Source: Achromobacter sp. MFA1 R4
GTDB lineage: Bacteria > Pseudomonadota > Gammaproteobacteria > Burkholderiales > Burkholderiaceae_B
Assembly: GCF_900156745.1 (NCBI RefSeq)
Contig: NZ_LT707065.1
Coordinates: 930,001 to 994,000, forward strand
Length of the DNA stretch: 64,000 nt
Direction of reading: 5' to 3'
The notes beneath the pieces were generated by a model. It worked only from the letters and a program-made list of their open reading frames with translations. It was not told the origin of the DNA and searched no databases. A program made the translations under genes and the position numbers. This document shows, in pieces, positions 12,473 through 20,427 of this stretch. Numbering within the stretch: position 1 is the stretch's first letter; every line of letters begins with the position of its first letter.

Positions 12473-13474
12473 TCAGCGGATCCGCAGGACAACCTTGCCC
12501 TTGGCGCGTCCCTGCGCCAGATAGCCAAGCGCTTCCTTCGCTTCGTCAAACGGGAACACGCGGTCTATCACGGGCCGGATGCGCCCGGTCGAAAGCAGCG
12601 CGCCGATTTCAGCAAGCTGCGCGCCGTCGGGGCGCACGAAGAGAAAGGAATACGACACGTCCCGCTGCCTGGCCAGCCGCCGGATCCTGCGGCTCATGAG
12701 CCCAAGGACCCACCTCAGAACGGGATTCAGCCGGCGGGCGCGCGCGAAGGCAGGGTCCAGGGGGCCGATCAGCGACACCACTTTGCCTCCCGGCTTGAGA
12801 ATGTCCATCGACCGCTCGATCGCATCCCCCCTGAGCGTGCCCAGGACGACGTCATAGCCGCGCAGCACCTGTTCAAACGCCTGCGTCTTGTAGTCGACGA
12901 CCTCATCCGCGCCCAGGTCGGCTACCCACTGGACGTTGGCCGTGCTGGTGGTCGTGCCCACCGTGGCGCCGAAATGCCTGGCCAACTGGATGGCGAAGGA
13001 ACCGATCCCGCCGGACCCGGCGGGAACGAACACTTTCTGGCCAGCCTGGAGCCCGGCGCGTTCTTTCAGGGCCTGCCAGCACGTCAGCGCGACCATCGGA
13101 ACCGCCGCGGCCTGCACGAAATCCAGGTTGTCGGGCTTGTGCGCGGCGGCGTGCTCGGGCACCGCCGCCAGCTCCGCGAATGTGCCTTTGCCCAGGTCGA
13201 AAACACTGGCAAAGACGGCATCACCGGGCTTGAAGCGCGTCACGGCGCTGCCGACCTCGATCACGACCCCGGCGACGTCGCTGCCCAGCGTGGCGGGCAG
13301 GTCGAACTTCAACACGGGCCGGAACGTCCCCGCCGGAATCATGTTGTCGATGGGATTCACGCCCGCGGCGTGAACCTCCACCAGCAGTTCGTCCGGCTTC
13401 AGGACGGGGCGAGCCACCTCGGCAAAGCCGATCCCGGGGGCCTTGCCATAGCGTTGGAAGGTAAGCGCTTTCAT
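12473..13474 (-). CDS. NADPH:quinone oxidoreductase, zinc-independent MDR family
   Basis: The 333-residue protein is a medium-chain dehydrogenase/reductase with a GroES-like N-terminal domain and a Rossmann domain carrying VPAGSGGIGSFAIQLARHFGA (residues about 149-169). Catalytic zinc ligands are absent, which places it among quinone reductase/zeta-crystallin types acting on quinones or alpha,beta-unsaturated carbonyls. It is the last gene of a three-gene minus-strand unit with an SDR and an Old Yellow Enzyme homologue, about 50 bases apart, all downstream of TetR-type operators. The set fits detoxification of reactive electrophiles (inference). Confidence 0.88.
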   Translation of the reverse strand: MKALTFQRYGKAPGIGFAEVARPVLKPDELLVEVHAAGVNPIDNMIPAGTFRPVLKFDLPATLGSDVAGVVIEVGSAVTRFKPGDAVFASVFDLGKGTFAELAAVPEHAAAHKPDNLDFVQAAAVPMVALTCWQALKERAGLQAGQKVFVPAGSGGIGSFAIQLARHFGATVGTTTSTANVQWVADLGADEVVDYKTQAFEQVLRGYDVVLGTLRGDAIERSMDILKPGGKVVSLIGPLDPAFARARRLNPVLRWVLGLMSRRIRRLARQRDVSYSFLFVRPDGAQLAEIGALLSTGRIRPVIDRVFPFDEAKEALGYLAQGRAKGKVVLRIR

Positions 13475-13526
13475 CTTGTGTGCAGATTCCCGAAAACAGC
13501 GGGCAGGTGGGCGGACGCCGCCCGGT

Positions 13527-14315
13527 TCAGGCGCGCGGCCGATAGCGTTCGGCGGCGTGCGCCTGCCGGATGTCGGACATCAGGCCCAGGCGCGCGCTTT
13601 CCAGCGAGTCCCAGCGCCCGGCCACATGCAGCGGCGGGATGGTGACGAGTTCGCGGCGATCAAAGCCCGCCAGCGCGGCATCGACCAATTCGCCCACCTC
13701 CATCGACTCGGCGAGGGTATCGATGTCGATACCGGCGCGTTCCCAGATCTCCGTGCGCGTCGCGGCAGGCAGCACCGCCTGCACATAAACGCCGCTGGGC
13801 GCCAGTTCGACGTTCAAACCCTGCGACAGGAACAGCACAAAGGCCTTGGAGGCGCCGTAGATCGACATGCCGAACTCGGGGGCAAAGCCCACCACCGAGC
13901 CGATATTGACGATGGCGCCGCCCCCTGCCCGGACAAAGCGCGGCGCGACGGCCGCCGCCAGCCGGGTGGGCGCCGTCGCGTTCAGGGCGATCAGCTGGTC
14001 GATGGCGTCGGCGCTCTGGTGCACGAAGCTGCCCGACTGCGCCATGCCGGCGTTGTTGATCAGGATGCCTATCTGGTCGTCATCGCGCAGCCTGGCTTCG
14101 ACGCGGGCCAGGTCTGCCGCCTGGGTCAGGTCCGCCTGCAAGACGTCGACCTTTACGCCTGCATCTTGCTGCAGCCGCGCGGCCAGGGCCTGCATGCGCG
14201 CCAGGTCGCGCGCAACCAGGACGAGATCGTGGCCGCGGCGGGCGAAGCGCTCGGCATAAGTGGCGCCGATGCCGGAAGAGGCGCCGGTGATGAGAACGGC
14301 GGGAAGCGAAGTCAT
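13527..14315 (-). CDS. Short-chain dehydrogenase/reductase
   Basis: The 262-residue classical SDR starts at MTSLPAVLITG, with AAGGAA upstream of the ATG. It shows the cofactor motif TGASSGIG, NNAG near residue 87 and the catalytic Ser ... YGASK set (NIGSVVGF ... YGASKAF). The loop after beta-strand 2 (VARDLARM) suits NADP(H). The substrate cannot be read from sequence. It lies between the Old Yellow Enzyme and quinone reductase genes in the TetR-controlled unit. An in-frame extension of 34 codons upstream lacks a ribosome-binding site and is rejected. Confidence 0.9.
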   Translation of the reverse strand: MTSLPAVLITGASSGIGATYAERFARRGHDLVLVARDLARMQALAARLQQDAGVKVDVLQADLTQAADLARVEARLRDDDQIGILINNAGMAQSGSFVHQSADAIDQLIALNATAPTRLAAAVAPRFVRAGGGAIVNIGSVVGFAPEFGMSIYGASKAFVLFLSQGLNVELAPSGVYVQAVLPAATRTEIWERAGIDIDTLAESMEVGELVDAALAGFDRRELVTIPPLHVAGRWDSLESARLGLMSDIRQAHAAERYRPRA

Positions 14316-14367
14316 GGGTGTATTCCTTTGCAGAGGGGTCCGGGTGCGAAAAGCGGCCGGCGCCGCT

Positions 14368-15450
14368 TCAGGCGGCCAGGGTCGGGTAGTCGGTGTATCC
14401 CGCGGCGCCACCCCCATAGAGCGTGGCCACGTCCGGGCGGGCCAGCGGCGCCCCCGCCTTCAGGCGTTCGACCAGATCGGGATTGCTGATGAAGGGACGG
14501 CCGAACGCGAACAGATCCGCACGGCCCGCGTTCAGCGATTGGGTTGCCAGTTCCAGGTCATAGCCGTTGTTGGCCAGATAGGCTTGCCCGAACCGCTGCC
14601 GCAGCGCGTCATAGTCGAACGGCGCGACATCGCGCGGGCCGCCCGTCGCGCCCTCGACCACGTGCAGGTAAACGATGCCCAGCCCGCTGAGCTGTTCGAC
14701 GATGTAGTCGTATTGCGCCTGGGGATCCGAGCAGGAGATGCCGTTGGCCGGCGACACGGGCGAAATCCGCACGCCGGTGCGATCGGCGCCAATTTCCTGC
14801 GCCACCGCGGCGACGACCTCCAGCAGCAGGCGCGCGCGGTTCTCGATGGTGCCGCCGTAGGCGTCGGTGCGCCGGTTGGCCCCATCCTTGATGAACTGCT
14901 CCAGCAGATAGCCGTTCGCGCCGTGGACCTCCACGCCATCGAAGCCCGCCGCCATGGCGTTGGCCGCGGCCTGGCGGAAGTCGTTGACGATGCCCGGCAG
15001 TTCATCGAGTTCGAGGGCGCGCGGCTGCGACACCTCGGCAAACGCATTGTTGACGAAGGTTTTCGTCTCCGCGCGAATCGCGGACGGCGCGACCGGCGCG
15101 GCGCCGCCCGGCTGCAGATCGACATGCGAGACGCGGCCGACGTGCCAGAGCTGGACGAAGATGTGTCCCCCCTTGGCATGCACCGCGTCGGTGACCTTGC
15201 GCCAGCCGGCGATCTGCTCGGGGGTGTACAGGCCCGGGGTGTCCTGGTAGCCCTGCGCCTGGGCCGACACCTGCGTCGCCTCGGTGATGATGAGGCCGGC
15301 CGATGCCCGCTGCGCATAGTAGGTCGCGGCCAGCTCGCCGGGCACCAGCCCGGCGCCGGCGCGATTGCGGGTCAGCGGCGCCATGACGATGCGATTCGCA
15401 AGCGTCAGCCCGCCCAGGACATAGGAATCGAACAGCGTGTGGTGGCTCAT
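14368..15450 (-). CDS. Old Yellow Enzyme-type alkene reductase
   Basis: The FMN-dependent ene-reductase of about 360 residues reduces the C=C bond of enals, enones, maleimides or nitro compounds. Family landmarks are MAPLTRNRAG, QLWHVGRVSH, HGANGYLLEQFIKDGANRRTDAYGG and the C-terminal GRPFISNPDLVERL. The start is MSHHTLFDSY at 15450, preceded by GAAGGGT; an upstream in-frame ATG at 15498 overlaps operator 1 and is unlikely. It is the first gene of the unit divergent from the TetR-type regulator. The arrangement is analogous to nemRA of E. coli, so NemA is the closest functional guess. Confidence 0.93.
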   Translation of the reverse strand: MSHHTLFDSYVLGGLTLANRIVMAPLTRNRAGAGLVPGELAATYYAQRASAGLIITEATQVSAQAQGYQDTPGLYTPEQIAGWRKVTDAVHAKGGHIFVQLWHVGRVSHVDLQPGGAAPVAPSAIRAETKTFVNNAFAEVSQPRALELDELPGIVNDFRQAAANAMAAGFDGVEVHGANGYLLEQFIKDGANRRTDAYGGTIENRARLLLEVVAAVAQEIGADRTGVRISPVSPANGISCSDPQAQYDYIVEQLSGLGIVYLHVVEGATGGPRDVAPFDYDALRQRFGQAYLANNGYDLELATQSLNAGRADLFAFGRPFISNPDLVERLKAGAPLARPDVATLYGGGAAGYTDYPTLAA

Positions 15451-15481
15451 GTGCAACCCTTCAGGAATGAAATCGGACTCA

Positions 15482-15498
15482 ATGATGACGATCATCAT
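15482..15498. promoter_or_regulatory. Palindromic operator 1 for the TetR-type repressor
   Basis: ATGATGA-CGA-TCATCAT is a perfect 7-3-7 inverted repeat in the intergenic space between the ene-reductase and the TetR-type gene. It shares the GATGAT/ATCATC half-site with the second palindrome 17 bases away, as expected for a dimeric repressor controlling both directions. Confidence 0.75.
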
Positions 15499-15515
15499 CT
15501 AAACTGTCAACGGTT

Positions 15516-15535
15516 TTGATGATGACCATCATCAA
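15516..15535. promoter_or_regulatory. Palindromic operator 2 for the TetR-type repressor
   Basis: TTGATGATG-AC-CATCATCAA is a perfect 9-2-9 inverted repeat, 46 bases before the TetR-type start codon. Together with operator 1 it probably covers both divergent promoters. Confidence 0.78.
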
Positions 15536-15581
15536 TGTATGATGCAAGCCTTCTTCGACAGCTATTCAGCGTGGTCACACC

Positions 15582-16202
15582 ATGAAGATCACCCGGGCAC
15601 AGGCACAGGCGAACCGCCAGCACGTCGTCGAAACGGCATCCAGGCTGTTTCGGGAACGCGGCTACGACGGCGTCGGCGTCGCCGATCTGATGGCCGCCGC
15701 CGGTTTCACCCACGGCGGCTTCTACAAGCAATTCCGCTCCAAATCCGACCTGATGGCCGAAGCGGCCGCCTGCGGCATCGCGCAGACGGTGGCGTTGAGC
15801 AAAGACGCGGACCTGGCGGCATTCGTGGAGTCGTACCTGTCCCGCGAGCACCGCGACGGCCGCGCCACCGGGTGCACGATGGCGGCGTTGGGCGGCGATG
15901 CGGCGCGCCAGCCGCCCGCCGTCCGCGACACGTTCGCCGCCGGCATCGAGGGGCTGTTGACCGCGCTGGTCCCGGAAAGCGCCGCGTCGGACCCGGCGCA
16001 GGCGCGCCAGGCGCGCGCCCGGATTCTTGACCGGATGGCGCACCTGGTCGGCGCCATCGTCCTGTCGCGCGCCTGCCCGGACGACTCGCCTCTGGCCGAC
16101 GAGATCCTGGCGGCTTGCCGCGAGAGCCTGCTGGCGTCAATCAGCCCGCCGTCGGCAGCGAACGACACCGCGCCCGCCGACCGGCATGACGCCGCGCCAT
16201 GA
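15582..16202 (+). CDS. TetR/AcrR-family transcriptional repressor
   Basis: The 206-residue protein has an N-terminal HTH (residues about 5-55: ANRQHVVETASRLFRERGYDGVGVADLMAAAGFTHGGFYKQF written here in parts: VADLMAAAGFTHGGFYKQF is the recognition region) and a variable ligand-binding domain. A Cys in RATGCTMAALGG could sense electrophiles as in NemR-type proteins (inference). It is divergent from the ene-reductase operon, and the two palindromes in the shared 131-base promoter region are obvious targets, so autoregulation plus repression of the ene-reductase/SDR/quinone-reductase unit is expected, with release by a reactive carbonyl or quinone. Confidence 0.92.
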   Translation: MKITRAQAQANRQHVVETASRLFRERGYDGVGVADLMAAAGFTHGGFYKQFRSKSDLMAEAAACGIAQTVALSKDADLAAFVESYLSREHRDGRATGCTMAALGGDAARQPPAVRDTFAAGIEGLLTALVPESAASDPAQARQARARILDRMAHLVGAIVLSRACPDDSPLADEILAACRESLLASISPPSAANDTAPADRHDAAP

Positions 16203-16236
16203 CGCGATAGCCCGTTTCAAGCCGGCGCCGACGATT

Positions 16237-16254
16237 CGTTGACGATCGTCAACG
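16237..16254. repeat. 18-bp perfect palindrome
   Basis: CGTTGACGATCGTCAACG is a perfect palindrome without a spacer, 35 bases after the TetR-type stop and about 80 bases before the Met-rich protein. It has no T-tract, so a terminator is unlikely; an operator for the downstream gene is more plausible. The binding protein is unknown. Confidence 0.45.
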
Positions 16255-16336
16255 TCGGCCATCCTGGCAGATCTACGCTTGCCCTACTCGTCCGCTCAGT
16301 GCGCGGAGGAGTCCAGGAATATCAACCATGGGGAGA

Positions 16337-16858
16337 ATGACCATGAAGATGCGCAGATTGGCCGGACTTGCACTCGCCGCCGCGATGGTTCCCGTTTTGG
16401 CGCCAGCCGCCCCGCCCACCGAGCCATCGGCTGCCTCGCCCGCGGCGGCGCAGCCGCAAGAGAGTGTCGAGCAGTTTGACAAGCAGGCGGCGCAGATCCG
16501 GGAGAACCTGGAAAAGATGCAGGCCACGATGGGCCAGATCCAGAAATCCACCGACCCCGCCGAACGCCAGAAGCTCCTGCGCGAACACCAGGAGTTGATG
16601 CAGAAGAACATGGGCATGATGAACCAGATGTGGGGCAGCGGCGCAATGGGTTGCTGCGCCATGGCGGGCGGCGGCGGGCGTCAACATCGCGGCGGACCCA
16701 TGATGGGGTGGAACGCCATGCGGGGAAATTATTCGAATCTGAATCCCGAACAGGTCAGGGAACGCCAGTACATGCGGGATCAGTACATGGGCATGCAGCA
16801 AATGATGATGGAACAGATGCTGCAGCAGCAGATCAACCGGGGCGGTCCGCCGCGTTGA
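16337..16858 (+). CDS. Exported methionine-rich protein of unknown function
   Basis: The start MTMKMRRLAG at 16337 has GGGGAGA just upstream; an ATG nine bases earlier is possible. A signal peptide runs through GLALAAAMVPVLAPA. The mature part has an Ala/Pro linker, a helical region predicted as coiled coil (VEQFDKQAAQIRENLEKMQATM onward in pieces, residues about 45-95) and a Met/Gly/Gln-rich tail with MMNQM, GAMGCCAM, PMMGW and MGMQQMMMEQM. Such Met clusters and the Cys pair can bind Cu(I), as in periplasmic copper proteins, but no copper gene adjoins, so this is only a suggestion. It appears to be transcribed alone. Confidence 0.75.
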   Translation: MTMKMRRLAGLALAAAMVPVLAPAAPPTEPSAASPAAAQPQESVEQFDKQAAQIRENLEKMQATMGQIQKSTDPAERQKLLREHQELMQKNMGMMNQMWGSGAMGCCAMAGGGGRQHRGGPMMGWNAMRGNYSNLNPEQVRERQYMRDQYMGMQQMMMEQMLQQQINRGGPPR

Positions 16859-16948
16859 CCCCGACGCGGGCGGCCCGGGCGCGCCGCCGCGCCCGGGCAG
16901 GACGGTACACTGTGCGCTCACTGGCCCCAGAGCGCTTCCTGTCCAACC

Positions 16949-17767
16949 GTGTCCACCGCCCCAAGTACCTCCGCTGCCGCACCCGCCTCCCCCATCGCCC
17001 GTGAGGACGGGGTGGACGAACGCCTGTTCGTGGCGTCGGTGGAAAAGGCGATGCGCGTGCTCGAAAGCTTTGATCGCGACAACCAGGCGCTGTCGATTCT
17101 GGAACTCAACGACCGTACCGGACTGGGCCGCAGCGCGACCCAACGCTTCGTCTACACCTTGCACCGGCTGGGCTACCTGCAGCGGCTGGCGGGCGCAAAG
17201 ACCTATCGCCTGTCGGCCAAGCTGGTCGGTCTGGCCGGCACCACGCTGGGCGGAAATGCGCCCCTGCAACATGCCTGGCCGAACCTGGTCGAGCTGGCGC
17301 GCGAAACCGGCGAGTCGATCTCGTGGGTGGAGCTCGACGGCGACGACATCATCGTCCTGGGCAACATCCCCAGCGTGCACCCGGTGTCGGTGAACCTGCC
17401 GGTGGGCAGCCGCTTCGCGGCCATGCCGGCCTCGTCGGGGCAGGTGCTGCTGGCCCATCTTCCCGACGCCACGCTGCGCGCGCGGATCGCCGCCATGCCT
17501 GCCAGCGTACGCGCCCGGTTCGGCGATCGCGACGACGACGAGATCCTGAGCTTCTTCACCAAGGCCCGGGCGCAGGGCCATTCGATGACCGAGAAGAACC
17601 TGGGCCAAGGCAGCGTGTCGATTTCAGTGCCGGTCGTCGACGGCCGCGGCCAGACCATCGCCGCCATCAATCTTTCCACGCTGGCCGCCCGCCACGACGC
17701 GCACGCCGTGCGCACCCGCCTGCTTCCCCTCGTCATCCAGACCGCGCGCGACCTCATCGCGGCGTAA
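16949..17767 (+). CDS. IclR-family transcriptional regulator
   Basis: The 272-residue regulator starts with GTG. An N-terminal winged HTH (residues about 28-90, LSILELNDRTGLGRSATQRFVYTL) is followed by the GAF-like effector domain, with the conserved SSGQVLLAH segment and C-terminal SVSISVPVVDGRGQTIAAINLS. It lies upstream of and co-directional with the crotonase/acyl-CoA ligase/Bug genes, separated by 190 bases that contain two perfect AT-rich palindromes, the likely operators. The effector is probably the acid caught by the Bug protein or its CoA ester (inference). Confidence 0.92.
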   Translation: MSTAPSTSAAAPASPIAREDGVDERLFVASVEKAMRVLESFDRDNQALSILELNDRTGLGRSATQRFVYTLHRLGYLQRLAGAKTYRLSAKLVGLAGTTLGGNAPLQHAWPNLVELARETGESISWVELDGDDIIVLGNIPSVHPVSVNLPVGSRFAAMPASSGQVLLAHLPDATLRARIAAMPASVRARFGDRDDDEILSFFTKARAQGHSMTEKNLGQGSVSISVPVVDGRGQTIAAINLSTLAARHDAHAVRTRLLPLVIQTARDLIAA

Positions 17768-17791
17768 TCCCCCCCTCTTTTAAGAAAATTG

Positions 17792-17812
17792 CATGGCAAT
17801 TTAATTGCCATG
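17792..17812. promoter_or_regulatory. Palindrome A upstream of the crotonase operon
   Basis: CATGGCAAT-TTA-ATTGCCATG is a perfect 9-3-9 inverted repeat 25 bases after the IclR stop. It may be an operator; it is not followed by a T-tract. Confidence 0.55.
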
Positions 17813-17884
17813 GCTTGCGCATTCCCTACGGGAAAGCCCTCGCTTGTTCGTCCAAAAATCCGGCGTATGATCCATAAAAATTAA

Positions 17885-17907
17885 ATAGTAATTTTATAAA
17901 TTACTAT
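17885..17907. promoter_or_regulatory. Palindrome B, candidate IclR operator of the crotonase operon
   Basis: ATAGTAATT-N5-AATTACTAT (17885-17893 / 17899-17907) is perfect and very AT-rich against the GC-rich flanks. It ends 50 bases before the crotonase start. Spacing and size fit IclR-family sites. Confidence 0.65.
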
Positions 17908-17957
17908 GCAATTACAGCTGCCGGCGGCGGCAGATGCTTTCGTAAAGGACGAACACC

Positions 17958-18734
17958 ATGGACTTCATCAAGTTGGAACGCGTTGGCAACGTGACCGTGC
18001 TGACGTTGAATCGGCCCGATTGCCTCAATGCCTGGCATACGGCAATGCGCGCCGAGATCATGCAGGTGCTGCGCGAGGCCGCGACGGATCCGGACGTGGG
18101 CGCGCTGGTGATGACCGGCGCCGGCGACCGCGCCTTCTGCGCAGGACAGGACCTGAACGAGGCGCGCGATTTCGACGGCGCCCGCGCCGAAACGTGGATC
18201 GGCGAATGGGAGACCTATTACCACCTGCTGCGCAGCTTCCCGAAGCCGCTGGTCATGGCGCTCAATGGCACCGCCGCGGGCTCGGCCTTCCAGGTGGCGC
18301 TGCTCGGCGACATCCGGGTGGCGCACGACGGCGTGAAAATGGGGCAGCCCGAAATCAACGCCGGCATCGCCAGCGTCACCGGTCCGTGGATCATGCGCGA
18401 GATGCTGGGCCTGTCGCGCACCATCGAGCTCACGCTGACCGGCCGCATGATGGATGCGCGCGAATGCCACCAACTGGGCCTGATTCACCACCTGGTCGCG
18501 GCCGACGAGGTGCGTACGCGCGCGCTGGAGATCGCCGCCCAACTGGCGGCCAAGCCGCCCGTGGCGTTGCGCCTGGACAAGCAGCGCTTCCAGGAAATGA
18601 CCGAGGCCGGCTTTCGCGACGCCATGCAGGCCGCCGCGCGGCTGCACCACGAATCGTACGAGAGCGGAGAACCCGCCCGCATGATGCAGGCCTTCTTTGC
18701 CGAGCGCGAACAGCGCCGCCCCGCCGCCCGCTGA
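17958..18734 (+). CDS. Enoyl-CoA hydratase/isomerase family protein
   Basis: The 258-residue crotonase-fold protein carries the oxyanion-hole segments AFCAGQDL (59-66) and NGTAAGSAF (103-111). Of the two catalytic glutamates of rat hydratase, the one in the QPE segment is kept (Glu132), while the position in GGGCE is Gln112, so the activity may be hydratase-like, isomerase-like or other. GGACGAACACC precedes the ATG. It is the first gene of a co-directional acyl-CoA unit with an acyl-CoA ligase starting 40 bases later, a Bug binding protein and a second crotonase. Confidence 0.88.
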   Translation: MDFIKLERVGNVTVLTLNRPDCLNAWHTAMRAEIMQVLREAATDPDVGALVMTGAGDRAFCAGQDLNEARDFDGARAETWIGEWETYYHLLRSFPKPLVMALNGTAAGSAFQVALLGDIRVAHDGVKMGQPEINAGIASVTGPWIMREMLGLSRTIELTLTGRMMDARECHQLGLIHHLVAADEVRTRALEIAAQLAAKPPVALRLDKQRFQEMTEAGFRDAMQAAARLHHESYESGEPARMMQAFFAEREQRRPAAR

Positions 18735-18774
18735 CGTGGCCGCGCCTTTGGATTCTTCGACCGCTTTCGGCATC

Positions 18775-20355
18775 ATGACCTCAGACACCCATATCGATAT
18801 CCCGCCGGTCTCCGACGAAACGCTCGCGCAGCTCATCGCGCGCCGCGCCGCCGAGGCGCCGGACGAGGTGTATTGCCTCTTCAATGACGAGCCCCTCACG
18901 CTGGCCATGCTGCACCAGCGCGTGCTGCGCCTGGCCAACCTGCTGTGGCGCGAGGGCCTGCGCCCCGGCGACCGCGTGGCGCTGATGCTGCCCAGCCACC
19001 CCGACCATATCGTCGCCATCTTCGCGCTGGCCGCGCTGGGCCTGGTGCGGGTGCCGGTGAACGTGCACCTGAAGGGCGCGTCGCTCACGCATCTGTTCGA
19101 GCACCTGGCGCCGCGCGCCCTCATCGCCGATGCGGAACACGCCGACGCGCTGGCGCCCGAGCTGCACCGGCTGGATGTGGTGCTGTGGCGCGGCGGACAA
19201 GGCCCTGACGGCGATGCGGGCCGCGCATTCGAGCGCTATCTCGACACGCCGGCCGACCCGTTGCCGGTCTCGCCCGGGCCTGACGACATCCTAGCGCTCA
19301 CGCCCAGCTCGGGCACGACGGGCGCGCCCAAGGGCGTGTTGAAATCCGACCGCACCCTGCGCGCCGGCCCGCTCGCGATCCTGCGGCTGACCGGCGCCGC
19401 GCCCGGCAACGTGTTCCTGTTGTGGGAATCCCTGCACCATGGCGCCGGCGTCGCGGTGATCATCTCGGCGCTGCTGGGCGGAACCCGCCTCGCGATGGTC
19501 GAACGTTTCAGCGCATCGCGCTTCTGGGACGACGCCCGCCGCTACGGCGTGACGCATATCCACTATCTGGGCACCGTGATTCCGATGCTGCTCAAGCAGC
19601 CCCCGCGTCCGGACGACCGCGACCACGGCGTGCGCATCGCCTGGGGCGGCGGCTGCCCGCCGGAGCTGTGGCAGGCGTTCTCGCAACGTTTCGGCGTGGA
19701 GATGCGCGAGGGTTACGGCCTGTCCGAGCTGATCACCTTCGTCACCGTCAACCCGGCCGGGCCCGCGGGCTCCGTGGGCAAGCCGCTCGATTACTACGAC
19801 GTGCGGCTCACCGGCGACGACGGCGAACCCGTGCCCGTCGGCGAAAGCGGCGAAATCACCGTGCGCGCACGCGTGCCCGGCCTGGGGTTCCTAGGCTACT
19901 TCCGCAACCCCGACGCCGAGCGCGAGGCCCGGCGCGGCGAGTGGTTCTGCACCGGCGACCTCGCACGCCAGGATGAACAGGGCTTTCTCTACTACGCCGG
20001 CCGCAAGAAGGACATGCTGCGCCGGCGCGGCATCAATATCTCGGCCTGGGAGGTCGAGCGCGTGATTGCAGAGCATCCCGACATCGAAGAGACCGCCCTG
20101 GTGGGCGTGCCCAGCGACCTGGGCGAGGACGAGCTCAAGCTGTTCGTGCGCTTGCGCGAGGGCCGCGCGCTGGCGCCGCTCGACCTCATCCGCTGGAGCG
20201 AGCCGCGCCTGCCGTACTACCAGATCCCGCGCTTCGTGGCGTTCATCGACGAATTTCCAAAGACGCCGACGCAGCGGATCCAGAAAAAGGAACTGTCGCG
20301 CCAGACCGCCGGCGTGTGGGATCTGCAGACCTCGGGCTACCGGGTCGGCAAGTAA
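18775..20355 (+). CDS. Acyl-CoA ligase (AMP-forming), CaiC-like
   Basis: An ANL-superfamily ligase of 526 residues shows P-loop motif TPSSGTTGAPKGV, GYGLSE, the hinge region YYAGRKKDMLRRRGINISAWEVE and the C-terminal catalytic lysine region PKTPTQRIQKKEL. The RRRGxNISxxEVE form resembles crotonobetaine/carnitine-CoA ligase CaiC and other carboxylic-acid ligases rather than long-chain enzymes. It activates a carboxylic acid with ATP and CoA for the neighbouring crotonases. The start is uncertain: ATG at 18775 (MTSDTHIDI) is chosen, and a GTG at 18736 is in frame. Confidence 0.88.
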   Translation: MTSDTHIDIPPVSDETLAQLIARRAAEAPDEVYCLFNDEPLTLAMLHQRVLRLANLLWREGLRPGDRVALMLPSHPDHIVAIFALAALGLVRVPVNVHLKGASLTHLFEHLAPRALIADAEHADALAPELHRLDVVLWRGGQGPDGDAGRAFERYLDTPADPLPVSPGPDDILALTPSSGTTGAPKGVLKSDRTLRAGPLAILRLTGAAPGNVFLLWESLHHGAGVAVIISALLGGTRLAMVERFSASRFWDDARRYGVTHIHYLGTVIPMLLKQPPRPDDRDHGVRIAWGGGCPPELWQAFSQRFGVEMREGYGLSELITFVTVNPAGPAGSVGKPLDYYDVRLTGDDGEPVPVGESGEITVRARVPGLGFLGYFRNPDAEREARRGEWFCTGDLARQDEQGFLYYAGRKKDMLRRRGINISAWEVERVIAEHPDIEETALVGVPSDLGEDELKLFVRLREGRALAPLDLIRWSEPRLPYYQIPRFVAFIDEFPKTPTQRIQKKELSRQTAGVWDLQTSGYRVGK

Positions 20356-20427
20356 CGTACCACCACTGCAGTTCAACGGACACATCAGAATCCGCGGACG
20401 ACAACGCGCCGCATCAAGGGGAAGTCT

